From NCBI GenBank assembly GCA_004794785.1, contig SJOL01007141.1, positions 919,763 through 983,762 of the forward strand: DNA of 64,000 bases. The letters run 5' to 3'. The position numbers were made by a program, and so were the translations under genes. The notes beneath the pieces were generated by a model. It was not told the DNA's origin. It saw only the letters and a program-made list of their open reading frames with translations, and made no database searches. Origin of the DNA: Opisthorchis felineus (lineage: Eukaryota > Platyhelminthes > Trematoda > Opisthorchiida > Opisthorchiidae). This document shows, piece after piece, positions 1-12,065 of this stretch. Every line of letters begins with the position of its first letter. Within the stretch, counting starts at the first letter, position 1.

Positions 1-180
1 TAGACGTAATACACTACTCATAGGGTTGCTGAGTGTATTTCGCTGATTTTGTGCAATTTAGGTTCAAGTAGAATATAAGGTTGACGGAAACTCGGGGACT
101 GCACCTAATTGATGAGCCCGGAGAATGGCGAAACCGGTCGTGAGCTGTCGAAGCGTTTTCAGCAACCTTACGAGTAGTGT
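1..180 (+). ncRNA. Hammerhead-ribozyme repeat, copy 1 (reference copy)
   Basis: This copy shows the fold shared by the whole family. The arm AAGGTTGACGGAAACTC (77-93) can pair with GCGTTTTCAGCAACCTT (153-169) as an imperfect helix I. Between them lie the core TTGATGAG (first C of CTGATGA mutated to T, near 109-116), a short hairpin as helix II, CGAAAC (129-134) and the cleavage triplet GTC (147-149). This is the order of a type I hammerhead self-cleaving RNA. Bases 1-33 are an inverted copy of the distal end (ACTCATAGGGTTGCTGA against TCAGCAACCTTACGAGT), so the copy is bounded by terminal inverted repeats. Helix III is only about 2 bp. Such weak-helix-III hammerheads are known from Penelope-like elements and work best as dimers. 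The core mutation probably weakens this copy. Confidence 0.65.
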
Positions 181-1070
181 TTTGGGCCTAAAAATCAACC
201 ATAACGGAAATACGCACTGGATAAAACTAAGATTTCCGGTTTATTTTGGTCAGTACGGTTGTATGTAACAACTGAGTTATGATCAAAGCTGAACTGCCTG
301 GTTCAGTGCCCATTTATTTTTATTGACCTTTATTTTCACAACAAAACAAATACGCCTCCTCTGGAAGTTAGCTTTTTCGTGAATGAAACAGTAGTTGATG
401 CATGATAACAACACCACACCTAATCTATATTCCATTACAATTTTTGTTAAACCCTCTGAAAGAAACCTCTCTGTCAATACCAACCTCAAAGGACAAAGTC
501 TAATTGTATCCTGAAACGACCTGATGTTCATACGAAGATCAGTTGTTTCTTTTTGCTCACAAATCAGGTCCAAAGTGAAGATGTAGAGGTCATACATTGA
601 CGGCTAACAGATGACATATAATCTTCCGGCGAAACCTTGTCGGGTTAACTGACCTAACCAATTGACAAGTGGACAAAGACTGTAACTTGCCTCTCTGGGG
701 ATCAAGAATGACCTGGGTCGTTGTTGATGGTTGTGACATACAAAGCGACCTAGCTACAGCTAGGTTTAACCTTGGTCAGCTAAGCTGATATGCTCCCATG
801 CTAGTTTAAATGTATTCTATTTCGCCATAGTTATATGTATACAGACCAACGCGACTAAAGTGATCGACCCTGTTTAGTGCCATCCGATTGCCTGTTAACA
901 CAGAAAACGGCAACTACTTGTTCAAGCAGAGCCACGGTTTAGTCCACCCTATTCATAGGATTTTAGGGTATGACAACGAGGCTCCAGCCAGCGTGGAACC
1001 AGATTGACTGGGTGTTTATGCACTCTCTGATGGTGATGAAGAGATTTAGTGATCTCGTTGAGTCAGTCTA
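181..1070. other. Unassigned non-coding DNA
   Basis: No frame here resembles a known protein and no repeat seen elsewhere in the window was recognised. Open frames are about 100 codons or shorter and occur on both strands with no splice-site support. Confidence 0.5.
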
Positions 1071-1084
1071 CACTGAACAGCCGA

Positions 1085-1215
1085 GAAAAACGGTACAGCT
1101 GTTTCATCCTTTTTGAAGAACATCAGCAGTGCAAATCTAATAAAACCCAGAGAGTTTCGAACCCGTGACCTTCGCCCACTGCTTGATGACTTAACCGTTT
1201 GGCTACAATGTTGTA
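1085..1215 (-). mobile_element. tRNA-derived SINE-like element (Leu/Ser-like family), copy 1
   Basis: Read on the reverse strand this begins with AGCCAAACGGTTAAGTC, which resembles the A box of a tRNA-Leu/Ser head. It continues with GGTCACGGGTTCGAAAC, a B-box-like GGTTCGAAAC, and ends in a body with GCACTGCTGATG and GGATGAAACAGCTGT. The same order recurs near 28.0, 28.5, 29.5, 58.4 and 64.0 kb. RNA polymerase III heads of this kind are typical of SINEs, which are moved by LINE enzymes in trans. No terminal duplication was identified. Confidence 0.6.
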
Positions 1216-2009
1216 GGAAGCGTTTGCAAGATTGACCTTGGTTCCTGTAGAATGACGGAAACTTTGTGACCAATCCCCAAGGTCTCCGGTACTGTTTAAC
1301 AGTTTTGTTGATGCCCAGAAAGTACAACGGACGTTACACGCAAGTTAATCGAATCATGCGTATTTCCGCAACAAATTGAACTACAATCCAGGCTCTCACA
1401 CCTAAGACAACGATAAGTCTGCGGTCGGTAGGCACAGGAGTTTACCTACCTGACTGGCTCACATTGTCGCACGTTATTAGTTGGATGCTTTGGGTTGGAT
1501 GGAGAGAGAAGCCTTCGGGGTTTAGGACTTGTGGGGATGGATCGATGACGACTTGCATTGAGGAGTGGATGAAGTGATTTTATAGGATTCAGCACCTCAG
1601 TCCAATAAATCAACCCAAAAAAAACTTTACCTGTATCGTTTATCCACACCTTGAATATCACTGGGGCATATGAACCCTTTTTAAATCGGGCGCCATATAC
1701 GTGGATATTCTTAACAAACTCATCCACACTCAAAACACTTTCTGTGTCATCGCCAGTCCAAACTTAGTCAGTTTGTCAGTTACTATTTGCAGAAAGTACT
1801 GGGTAATACCTCATAAGTAACCTCGTTTTCCAGTAAATCAGTCGGAGGCTATCTTTGATCGCGATCTCTCTGGTTGCTGGGGTGTGGCCAACCCCATGTC
1901 CCTTGTAATAAGTTGCGTCTTCAGGTGTCTCTTAAATTTTGCCTTTGACGCAAAAGCTACTGCTTTTCTGATAAATCACTTAGCGAGTTAACAGACCTTG
2001 GGAACATTT
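1216..2009. other. Unassigned non-coding DNA
   Basis: No recognisable gene or repeat. A 95-codon reverse frame at 1446-1733 has no family resemblance and low-complexity composition near its end. Confidence 0.45.
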
Positions 2010-2815
2010 TGACGGAGGTATTCAAAGGAAGCAGCCTAAACAAGTGCACTTGTGTTGGCCACCATCAAGCATTGAAAAGTGCTTCTCCAGCCCTTCTTCC
2101 AATATGCCATTTAGTATTCCTTATTTTGATGAGATCCAACCAAAAACGGACTCGATTTCTTTAGAACCTCACAGGAGCGCCGTGTCTCCAGACCTCTTGC
2201 TGTATCTTTGACTCAGCTGTCGGGGAATTGCGGAGCACTTCTGAAAGTCAGTGGATAGACTTCTCATCTGGTGTCACAAGAACCCCCTAGGTCTTTGTCC
2301 AGTGTCATTTCTCTTATTAGGTAGCCAGCAATGGGATAATGTCAGGTGGCTTTGAAGGGCCAAACAGAAACATACAACATTTTGTGAAGTTGAGTAGAGG
2401 GTTTCTTCGGATAGACCAGTTGCGAAGTGCGTTTAGAGACGTCTGGAGAACCCCAAGGTCAATCTCATTCTCAACCACGATCCAGATCTTAAGGTCATCG
2501 GCACAAGTCAGACTGGAAAAGATAGCTAATAAGGTCATCCACGTAGACTTTGACGAATTCCAGCCCAAGTACTGAAGCTCGAGAAACGTTATTCTTTTAT
2601 TGACCCAAGCTTGCTCACCTTCACCCGCTTCGTACGTCCAACGATGAGGCCTCGAATCCTTATATAAGGCTCTCCGTTGATCGTCTAAGGAGCTAATTTT
2701 ATCAACGACCGCTCGTGAGGCGATGAATCAAATGCCTTGCTGACATCAACAAACACGACCAGGCCGCTGGTTTCCACTGCCTCAGCCCACTTTGGCTTCA
2801 AAGAGAACAGATTAT
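2010..2815 (-). mobile_element. CR1/Jockey-type LINE reverse transcriptase remnant
   Basis: Translating the reverse strand from about 2815 downward gives FVDVSKAFDSSPHE, the RT motif around the first catalytic aspartate (family form F-D--KAFD-V-H). Further on comes CADDLKIW (near 2470-2500), which matches the Y/FADD catalytic box, then LQTSLNALRNWS and NFTKCC, the usual post-catalytic helix. After a frame break, KDLGVLVTPDEKSIH follows, a CR1/Jockey hallmark. The order and strand are those of a non-LTR RT fingers-palm-thumb region. The endonuclease and 5' part are absent. Stop codons and frameshifts (for example between AFDSSP and CADD) show it is dead. Subfamily assignment is by motif memory. 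Confidence 0.75.
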
Positions 2816-2914
2816 TAGTGCAAGAAGTTTAATTGAGTTTCATGCTGTCCCGTTACACAGAGTCCATTCCTTTGAATTCGGCGGCCCATTCCTTCTGTAA
2901 CTGACCTTTCCAAG

Positions 2915-3035
2915 AAGAACATAAGGCTGAGGGAAACTCGGGGAGTGCGCCTATGTGATGCGCTTAAAAAAAGGGCGAAACCGGCGGTGGACTGTCCAGG
3001 TAACAAACTTTCCAATACTTTGCCTGGAATGGTCA
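2915..3035 (+). repeat. Hammerhead-repeat copy 2, degenerate core
   Basis: The family backbone is clear: ATAAGGCTGAGGGAAACTCGG, then GGGCGAAACCGG (2973-2984) and ACTGTCCAGG. The CTGATGAG box is mutated to GTGATGCG near 2954-2961 and helix II is largely lost, so this copy is unlikely to cleave. It lies about 100 bp beyond the end of the CR1-type remnant. Confidence 0.6.
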
Positions 3036-4999
3036 CAATTTTACCTGGACTCTAATTAGTTGGATCTCCTCTGAACAGTGGTTTCCCAATTCGCAGTTCT
3101 CGATTTCTTTGGTGGTTGACAGTCATTAACAGATCCTTAAGCATGTCCTGCTAGTTGCTTGCGAAAATGTGGGTCAAGTTCACCTGCTTCAGGTGAACTT
3201 GCTTCCTACCTGTCAGATTGCTAATCATCAGCTTTGACCTAATCATGTGGTGATTACGGATGCTTACCGCTTTCGGAGCACACCAACCACCCGTCTTCTC
3301 TTAGTGTGTTAGAGCAGTGGTGAAATCCCAGTCCTTTGCCGTCCAAGATCGTTTCATGCAAGGGCCTTTGTAGATGACACTGCTAGCCTCTCCTTGCAAG
3401 GCTATCGTTTCTCCTTTTCTCTTCCCAACAGAAAAATTTCTGCAGCATTTATATCTGGCGTAGTCTTCCGGGTTCAGTAGATGGTTGGAACAGTCCTAAA
3501 TCTTTTTTTGGAGGGGGGGGGCATTAAGTTATGGGCACCCATCAGCATCTGCCCAGGGTGTTGCTGTTCGTGTGTATCGTGTTGCGCACGGGAAGGTGGA
3601 CTTGTCGGTAATTTCACCAGATTTGCATCTTAAAGAAGATCACAAGACTTCAAGGTCATCTGGCAAGAAGTGTTTCCGGTCTGTTCTCGACGCTACTTAT
3701 GTTAGACCACCTTCGTGTTAAGCTCCGTTGATTTTCGGGGGACTCGCAGTAAATCTCGCTTTGATTGCATTTTGGGCGTCGAAATTCTGTCGTACACGAT
3801 GGGATAAATCCAGTGTATAAATCAATATGCAATTAAGGTAAACCTTGGATTCCGTCGAAGAGTGGTCACTTCAATGACCTTCCGGACCAGAATCCACCAA
3901 CTAAGAAGAAAGTAAACGTCGTCTTCTAATAATATCTTGTTTTTAAATCTTTTTGAGACGCTGCCCGGGAATATTGTCTGAGTTTGATGAAGGTCGGGTG
4001 GATCTTCCGTTCATAATCGTAGGCCACTTAAGGTAACCCTGAGACGTGACTATAGATACGCGCCATAGTTTTATATGACTATGTAGTATGCGTATAAAAT
4101 AATTACGGCATATGATATGATAATATGATAACAATATAATATAGCACAAATGATATACAATACATGACCATGCAGCAGTACATGGGATATACTTTACAAA
4201 TATGTTTTTCATCTCAGTGGCTGTGGAGTTATCTAGACGTATATAATACAAGGTTAAAGGATCTGCCATCAGTAGCTGAGACGACTGTTCCAAGACCGCG
4301 GACGATCCACTGTCAGTTTCGTTGTACTCGAGGCTCACCTGGCCGGTGTAGATTCCAACAATTCCGCAGATCAATCTCTGACATGAACAGCAGTTTGCTT
4401 TGAATGTTTACTTTTGAGCTCATATGCTTGTTGAAACTGACGAAACTGGAAACTTGGTGGAGGCCCTTTTAGTCAACAGTACGTCGATATTCTTCTCTAT
4501 ACCGTGTGGATTGAAGTAATTGTCCCGTTATACTTATGCCACACAAAAGCCTTTAGTAAATATCTTTGAGGAGGCCAGTGTTCTGCAGAATATGCGGAAG
4601 GATATTGCTATATAAGTGATTACAAATGACTCCACCGAATCTCTCCCTCCGGTAAATTCATCAAGCACATGACCTCAGAGAGTAGGAAGGAGCTGAGTCC
4701 ACCCGTAAGCACTGAGTCGAATCGCCACAGAATTCTTCCACTAATCGATTGTTATTGAAGAGATTATGCTACATTACCGATTTTCGTGCAACTAGCCTCT
4801 TGTATGCTACGGAGAGCGCAGTGTGATGCAACCGAACATCTTCAACTGTGTACAATCTCGTGTGACCATAAATTCTTAAGACCCTATGCGCTACCGCACG
4901 AAAAGGTTTTTAAAGAAATTTGGACATTACGCGCAAAATCTGATGTAAAAACTCCATCTCATTTGTTGCACACAATAAAAAAAACATTAAAAATATCAG
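3036..4999. other. Unassigned DNA with an AT-rich stretch
   Basis: About 4060-4165 is AT-rich with many TATA/ATAT steps. A 143-codon reverse frame (3943-4374) and a 72-codon forward frame (4786-5004) show no recognisable motif. A run of nine or more G lies near 3510-3520. I see no supported gene. Confidence 0.4.
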
Positions 5000-5002
5000 G
5001 AT

Positions 5003-5040
5003 GACGAGTTTTCAGCCAACTTATGAGTAGTATGCAACGT
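5003..5040 (+). repeat. Hammerhead-repeat fragment (helix I 3' arm only)
   Basis: GAGTTTTCAGCCAACTTATGAGTAG matches the distal helix I arm and terminal inverted repeat of the family, followed by the characteristic TATGCAACGT. The ribozyme core is missing. Confidence 0.55.
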
Positions 5041-5339
5041 CCGGCAACCTAACGATTTTGCCACTAAGCGCTGTCAGCGTTCAGCAGTTATTTACGAGAG
5101 CTAGGTAAAGTGTAGGCGATGCTGGATCACGATAACTGAAGAAATATCTGAGTTGTCATGCCATATGAAAGTTATCCCCACTAGGGTAGTGATGGTGATG
5201 TGATTTGTCTGCAGAGCAAAAAAGCGATCTGCCGGTTGTTATCAAAATTTATCTGACTGTTTGGAGTAACTTTTTGAGGTATTCAAGGATCTTCCTTGAA
5301 TACATTCGTTTTATCTCCATACTGTTTGTTATTCATCTC

Positions 5340-6420
5340 AGACAAAATCTGCTAATTGTAGCTGGCCAATCAGTGAGACATAATTTTTTCGTCAGGTGTG
5401 AGCTGGCTTTTAGCAGCAGTTTAGGTGTCAGTCGGCTGAGAGGACTGGATTTTCATCTAAATTTCAAGTCCCAAAGACAGACCATCATGCGACGATGGGA
5501 AATTCTGCACGCAGGAGTACTGTGCAGACGCCACCACCCATATAGGATTGACAGCGACGTAGAAGCCTTACCGGAGGTAATAATTCTGGACCTAGAAGAA
5601 GGACAACCTAGAGGGGTGCGTCATCTTCCTGAGCCTCTGTGCGTTCCCGTGCTGGTGCACGAGATACCCACATATCAGAATCCCTCCGCACGATATAACG
5701 AGTTCCTTAGCCCCGAAAGCCTCAAGAATGATTGGAAAATGCTGCAAAACAATCTTATACGTATGTCTACTTCACTTTGTCGGCTCTGTGGTACTGATAA
5801 GAAAAGGAGACTGAGAAGTTACGACTATTTTTTGACTGTCGAAGGCTGAATCATATCACTCGACATGTCGCGTTTCCACTACCGCGGGTGGACCATATAT
5901 TTGGAGCACTCGCTGGAGAAATCGATAAACCGAAAGTAGCTTTAACGTTGTCTACGGAATTATAAAAATTTTAGACAATGTTATTTGGGTTAGTAAACCC
6001 TCCAGAAATATTTCAGCGGACTATTGAGAACTCAATACAAGATCTCATTCCCCACAAGCGTCTGGTATACCCAGATGACGTCATTTTTCATAAGGAGCCT
6101 TCTCATAAGCTCCCCACAAACTCAGAGGGACAAGCAGTTTGTTGTATCAAGAATTCGTGTTTCTAGGACATACGATTTCATCAAAAGGCGTCTAAAGTGA
6201 TTCGAGCAAAGTAATTCACCTCTCTGCATTGACCAAAACAACAGAATTCAGAGGAAACAGGCAGCTTTATGGAACCTGTCTGATATTATAGAAGATCCAT
6301 AAAGGATTCTGCTTTGACTCAGAAGGGCACTTCATTCCATCCGGATGAACAGTGTGAGCACGCTTTCTAGGGGGCTGAAGCAAGGGCTATATTCGTCATC
6401 AACTATAAAACCTCAGTCAG
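5340..6420 (+). mobile_element. Ty3/Gypsy LTR-retrotransposon pol remnant
   Basis: The first part (about 5350-5480, within a 214-codon frame at 5205-5849) may be a protease-RT linker (LGVSRLRGLDFHLNFKSQ). In a second frame from about 5808 comes RLNHITRHVAFPLPRVDH, the Gypsy RT motif 'DYR-LN--T----YPLP-ID'. The middle of the RT is deleted. At 5978 the sequence resumes with MLFGLVNPPEIFQR (family MPFGL-NAP--FQR) and then VYPDDVIF, a mutated YLDD box. FLGHTISSKG follows near 6150-6190 and HPDEQCEHAF near 6340-6370, marking the RT/RNase H connection. Frame changes, stops and the internal deletion show a dead copy. No LTRs, gag or integrase were seen. Confidence 0.8.
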
Positions 6421-6454
6421 TGCTTGTCTGATTTATTTATTTGCATCTAGGAAG

Positions 6455-7960
6455 AGAAGGCTGCTCCAGACGACTGAGGAAATTCAATGATAGTGCCCAT
6501 TTTCAAAATAGTGGACAGCAATGTGTCTGATAATCACTGGGCGATCAGCTTGACTCCAGTCGTAACGAGACTCTTGGCGTAAATTGCCCTTTGTTGCCTA
6601 ATAGCGGTTCGTGATACATTGACTCGAGTGTAGCAACCGGTATTCGGGCTTGCTAGTGGTTGCGTTGACCAAATCTTCCCACTCTGTCAGCTGCCAGAAC
6701 GGCGCCATAAGTATAAACGAACCACACGTTTAGTAATCCTGGATTCCCAATGTGCAATTAACTCACTTGACCTGTCTGTTTTCCTTATCAGACTTTTTCA
6801 GCAAGGAATGCGCCGAAAGTTTGTGAGCATAAGTTGGACCTCGTCTTAGCAGACTTCCGGGCTTGTGGGAGTTTACGGAGAGCTCTCCAAAAGCTTCCGT
6901 AAACAAGGTGGTGTTTGACAAGGATGCTCGCACTATCCACTCATATTAACTTTCGTTATCTATGAGATGATGAATCGAACGCCCGGAGGTCTTCAGAACT
7001 CTGGTGTTTTGGTAGCTGCTGATGGGAAGCTTGTCGATCTCCAAGATGCAGATGGTATCGGTCTAGTCCTCGAAGAGGAGAGGAAGGCACATATGTTTCT
7101 GGATGAACTGAACTCTTCCTTTGGCATGCGCATTGAACCCATAAAGCGTAATGTCGTGCTCTTGCACATGCAGTCACTGAACGTGCCACTTACAATCCAA
7201 GGAGAGGTTGTGGGGCGTCTTATACACGTTGGAAGTTGTGTTAGTAGTGATTACAGTGTGACCAGTGAGGTCAGTGCACGAATCCCTAAGTCTCAGGTCA
7301 CGTCTGCTAAATTGAGCCACCTATGGCAGCGAAAACGAATACCCCTGAATCTCAAGGAATGTGTGTATCGGGCTACGGTACGGGCTGTTTTGTTGTATGG
7401 CTGTGAGACCTGGTCTGTTCAAGCAGCGGAAGTGACAGGTCTTCAGGTATTCGACAACCGTTGTCTCAGAACCATAGCTCGTGTGGGCTGGCACCGGCGA
7501 ATCCGTAACAAGGCAATTAGCAATCAAGTGTTTGGTTGTGCAGTGGTGACTTCAGTCGGAGAATGTGTCCAGCACCAGAGGCTGAGCTGGTTAGGTCATG
7601 TAGTTCACATGCCGAATCATTTTTTTGCCGAGGAGAGTAGCATTTTTCATGCCCAGTTCAGGGTGGTGCAAACATAGACTTGATCAGACTTTGACGTGAC
7701 AGAGGGTTATGAAAGAGACTACGAAACCTCTACGTGCTGTTGCTGTGATTAGTCATCTCCAGTGTTCATAGTTAGAGGCAACACCAGATGTGGCTACTAA
7801 TCGATGCGAACGGTGTTGTTGTTCTCAATTTCTATCCAGATTGTCTGAATGAGCGTCTGGAGGTGTAGGCACGTCGTAATGATTGTGGTAGGCTAGCACT
7901 AGTTCCCTTCCCCGTCCACGTTTCCTCTTTTCTTCACAATAAGGCTTTCAAGGAAACTAT
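6455..7960 (+). mobile_element. RTE-type LINE reverse transcriptase with 3' tail
   Basis: The 5' part has frameshifts but reads MIVPIFK, then ISLTPVVTRLLA (6543-6580), GCVDQIF (about 6660) and YGELSKSF (about 6873), the ordered RT blocks of the RTE-like LINEs common in flukes. The longest open part (6967-7677) carries the palm and C-terminal region. The catalytic YADD is replaced by DADG at 7045-7056. It continues with VLLYGCETWS, FDNRCLRTIARVGW and HQRLSWLGHVVHMPNH, the conserved LINE C-terminus. The 3' untranslated tail (about 7840-7960, GGCTAGCACTAGTTCCC then CTCTTTTCTTCAC) recurs beside the copies at 20.3 and 44.8 kb, marking the true 3' end, and runs into an ATT-rich microsatellite. The endonuclease is missing, and the loss of YADD makes it inactive. 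It starts where the Gypsy remnant ends. Confidence 0.85.
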
Positions 7961-8098
7961 ATTATCATTACTATTATTATTATTATTATTATATTGTTAT
8001 TATTATTATTGTAAATGGTATACTGTGAAGCATCAGTGTTGGACGAATATGCGAAGTTTCCTATGATGATGATGGTGATGATGATGATGATGGTCATG
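7959..8098 (+). repeat. ATT- and ATG-type trinucleotide microsatellites
   Basis: An (ATT)n-like run spans 7959-8011 and an (ATG/GTG)n run spans about 8062-8095. The first follows the 3' end of the RTE element directly, which fits a microsatellite tail left by RTE-type reverse transcription. Confidence 0.8.
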
Positions 8099-11000
8099 CT
8101 GTGTAGTTCCTGAAGATCTTCAGTTACCTCATTCTTGGAAGGCATTTTACCGCCCAGACAGATAGTCAGTCGCCCTGATGACTGCGGAACATTGGACGCA
8201 GACGACCTGACAGCCTGGTGTCGAAAAATCCCCCAGAAGTGAGATTTTGAATGCACCCACCCAAAGAGCACAGCAATGCCAACTCATTTAGGACCAAAAG
8301 TACCTACTCGTGTGCTGATAAATCGTTTAAGAAAGAGCTATAAATGGAGATGATGCTGAGGCGCTCATTCTGCGGTCAGCACAGATCACCTGGCCAACCT
8401 CACTGCCAAGCCCTGAGGTCACCTAAGCCACTCGCAGACTACACGGTACCAAGTAAGTACCATCGGTCTCGTTTGGCCTGGTCATCTCTTTACCACAACC
8501 TGATAACACCATCATGGCCTCATACGAGTCAGATGTAGACGCGCACTTTGTTAGTGGTCATGTATGCATGATATGTTTGATCTCCAGTAATTTCAGTTAT
8601 CACAAGATAAAGGCAACCATCGGTTGCCACTGGATTCAACTGAATCAATCTGACTTCGTTAGTTTCTATACTGGGTGACTTTGATCAATGCTTAATCCCT
8701 GTATTCGATAAACCGTACGCACCCCCGCTCCAATATTTCAGGGATAGTCGCGCTTTGTAGGTAGACAGATTCGGCGAGCTGCACGAATATCTGAACAACT
8801 GTCGCTGACAAAACTACTGTTTTTGGGAAAGAGGGTCTTTCGAACTTCCACTGAAAGCATTTGAAACATTGCTGATTGTACCATCACGTTCAATGCCTGA
8901 TTATGCCTCTCCTGATCTCCAACTTCTTGGCTTATGACTGCCAAACTCAATCGGACTGAAAAAACACCACAAAAAACTATTGTTCGTGTACACAAATGAG
9001 TCAAAGCACGTATAGTGTGGGTAGTTAAATTGGTGATTATGAGTCTACAAGGCTAGCCAGCAGAAACAGTATCCCATAGTCATGATAGTATATCACATTG
9101 ACGGAAAGAAGTCATCCATACATCCGTATCATTTGAAAACGGCCCGCGGGATTACCACACCGGAACATCTGGAGTAGCAAAATATCCCTGTCTACCATCA
9201 TGTGACATGACAGTTTTGTACAGCTATTCCCTACATTCTCCGGCATCATAGAGACAATCCAACGGCATTTTATCAATCTAATGGCATGCCCTTGAATCGG
9301 CACAATGCAGTGTTTACGACCCCTAATATGTGACTCACGCTAATCACCGTTTGTTCCTTCCGCAATGCAACTTCTCCTTTCACTCCAAAGTGATTTTACA
9401 ACGTTATCTTGTGAGAGTTACTCCATCTCGAAAAGTCATTCCGATGTTTCGGAGAACCCCAACTGTTCTTCCATGTCGGCATGTGCAATTAAGCATTTCA
9501 CATTTCGAGCAATGTTCCCATTTGATGATATGCTTTCAGGTATGTTTTGCCTTTTCCAATGTATTTCAAAATTATTACCTTCATGACCATATCATTCCAG
9601 TTACGATAAGTGTTATCTGAGAAGACCGCTTGCAGCGTGCTTCTTGGACCCTTACTTGTGGCGGATTTGTTCCACTGAACGGGGAACTATTTCCGACCGT
9701 TTCACTCCGTTTAATGAAAATAACTCATCGAACAAAAACGTGATCTGCATTAATTTATGTATCCCAGAATGAATGCTAGTAAGAGACTAGGTTGGTAGCT
9801 GATAACAGTATGAACATTTTGGCTGCACTCAGCCACAAGGAGAGGCCAGGTAGCAGGATGCCTGTCACTGCTGCTGAAGACTAACTGTTGCTCAGCGTAT
9901 ATTTGAAGAAGAAATCAACCATCATTGTGCTCTGCCTCCATACAAACCATATACCAATGAATGCGTCTGAAGAACTGAGGTGCTTTGATATCTTCCGGTT
10001 ATGCCGGAACTCTTGGTGTGGGACAAGTCAATGATTGGTTCTCAACAAAAAAGGTCTTTCAATAAACAAGGCAAAACAGTAGTGCAGAGTCGGACGGCAG
10101 TTTATGGGAATCCAGTCGAGTCTTGAAGCCTCAGACCGCAAAATTAGTACTGTATCAACAACTCCAACAACAACAACGCAGCCCGACTTTGTTACACAAA
10201 GTTCGTGGTCGATAGATAGAACGAGTTCTGTGAACTTAACCATTGTAACTGGGTCTTGTGTGATAGATTTAAGCATCAAGGGTAAATTGACAAAGAGAGA
10301 GAAAGAGAGTGACTTATTAGCCACTTTACTTAAGGTTCTAAACACAAAATGTCTGCAGTAAAAACGGGAGAACGAAGCCTGATTATCCAACGTAAAACGA
10401 CGAATTCGATCGATGGCGTGCAGTCGGTTACTTCCCTGGATTCCTGACGGATGTGTCAACAGTAATGACCCACACAAGGCTGATGAGTAGGCGGGATAGC
10501 AGAGGAGTTAGGGAATAGAAATACAGACCGATTGGGGGCATCATCGACCGCGCTGTATACAACCAGTAAGGTAACCCAATTGATATCAGTGTGCGACGGC
10601 TGATGTGACATGAAGATGTATTCGTTTGTGAACTTCGTGTTTGGGGTGCTCATTGCGTACTCAAACTTAAAAAGGTGGACAAGAAAAATCTAACGAAAAA
10701 GCCTGACCACAAAGCAAACGCGGTCAGGGCAAAACTAAGGGGACAAATTTGCTCAGTTGTTCCAACTCACAACCTGGTTGACCAAGAGACTGTGTTTGTC
10801 AGACCTCTGTTCACTGACCAACCTGAGCATTCTGCAACACAGCAGAATGGGTGACCGCAACACAAAACCCATCTCACGGCGATACGGTCTTTTCACGACA
10901 GTAGTGATGATGCGTTTAGAGTTGAGCACCATGATGGTGTGCGCTGAGTTCTACTCCAAATCATTATAGGATGTGTTTGATATTGTCTTTGATTTGAATA

Positions 11001-11312
11001 ACAACCCTAATTCTAGCGTCTTGCGGACGTATTGGCCCGATGAATCACTATGTCTCACTCTCTTGCTGAGCAGTTCACTCGCGAAAGATCACAACTGAGA
11101 CGGTATTTTGCAGCTTATCATGGCAAAGGCTGACATGAAGAACAGCCAACATTTAACGCACCTAGTTGTGTCAATGAAGCCATTTAGCCTTACAGCAGAT
11201 GAATGACGCTCCACTGACATTCAGTCGACTGCGATGCTCCAGAACTCACCGCACAAATACGCCGGTTTACTAAATCATGATTAGTAGAGAAAGGTAGAAT
11301 AAAACTAAATTT
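8099..11312. other. Unassigned non-coding DNA
   Basis: No recognisable gene or repeat in about 3.2 kb. The longest frames (149 codons reverse at 10028-10477, 96 codons forward at 9330-9620) overlap frames on other strands and show no domain, signal peptide or convincing splice sites. Confidence 0.45.
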
Positions 11313-11510
11313 ATAAAGGGAACTACTCACAAGGTTGCTGAAAACTCTTCGACCGCAACCTTGTGAGTAGTTTCCTTTATAGAAATATACTGCGATATCT
11401 CGAATATCGTACCAACTGAAACAAGAGGCGGCTTTTGTACGGCACATTCAGTTGAAGAATATCATAAACGAGAGTTTCAGTTGTCTCCCGTGAAAGCCAA
11501 ATTGATTTGC
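11313..11510 (+). repeat. Hammerhead-repeat copy with core deleted; near-perfect hairpin
   Basis: Bases 11313-11338 and 11355-11380 are 26-nt inverted arms matching at 25 positions, with a 16-nt loop (TGAAAACTCTTCGACC). The arms are the terminal inverted repeats of the family, and the loop retains only a scrap of the ribozyme. The unit body follows (GCGATATCTCGAATATCGTACC, AACGAGAGTTTCAG, GTCTCCCGTGAAAGCC) to about 11510. Confidence 0.75.
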
Positions 11511-11944
11511 AAACGAGTGTTTTTGTTGAAAATTAAGTTATTTATGTCTTTTCTGAGTGGCGTAATGCGGGTGAATGAGCTGAGGTTAGGTTCGATCTTG
11601 AATCTGTAACTTGCATCGACACAGAAGACGAAAGCTGAAAGATGCATTGCGAAACAGGTCCACTCATCATGGCCTTGTTTGGGCGGATTTTGCATAGTGT
11701 TTTCCTCACTTTGTCTGACTGTTGACTAACTTACTCTATAGCCCGTTTCTGTTTATTTTATATGACTTTCCAAATCTTTACATCCACATCCTTACACTGG
11801 CAGACACACATCCATACACCGGCGCTCGCGGTCTGGCAATTTGCTCAGTTCCATCATCGCTCACGTTCGAACTCCGTCGTTAAGTGACTGTAGTTTTGAC
11901 TAGGTAAACTGTTGTCAACTGCTGTGCGGCCTTGGTGGCTTCGG

Positions 11945-12065
11945 ATTGAGCAAATTAAACCCTATGTAGGGACAACTTGGAGGTGTACGTGCCTCATGAG
12001 CTGCAAGAGGAACAAAACTGGTGCTGGGCTCTCGAGGAATTTTAAGCAACCTTATGTATGTTGTG
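11945..12065 (+). ncRNA. Hammerhead-repeat copy, diverged
   Basis: GGGACAACTTGGAGGTGTACG, then CTCATGAG (11993-12000, one change from CTGATGAG), CTGC-AAGAGG, ACAAAAC in place of CGAAAC, GGGCTCTCGAGGAATTTT and AAGCAACCTTATG follow the family order. The core has two or more mutations, so activity is doubtful. Confidence 0.5.

Noticed and set aside
10028..10477. 149-codon reverse frame
   Set aside because: Overlapped by a forward frame, with no motif, no splice sites and composition like neighbouring non-coding DNA.
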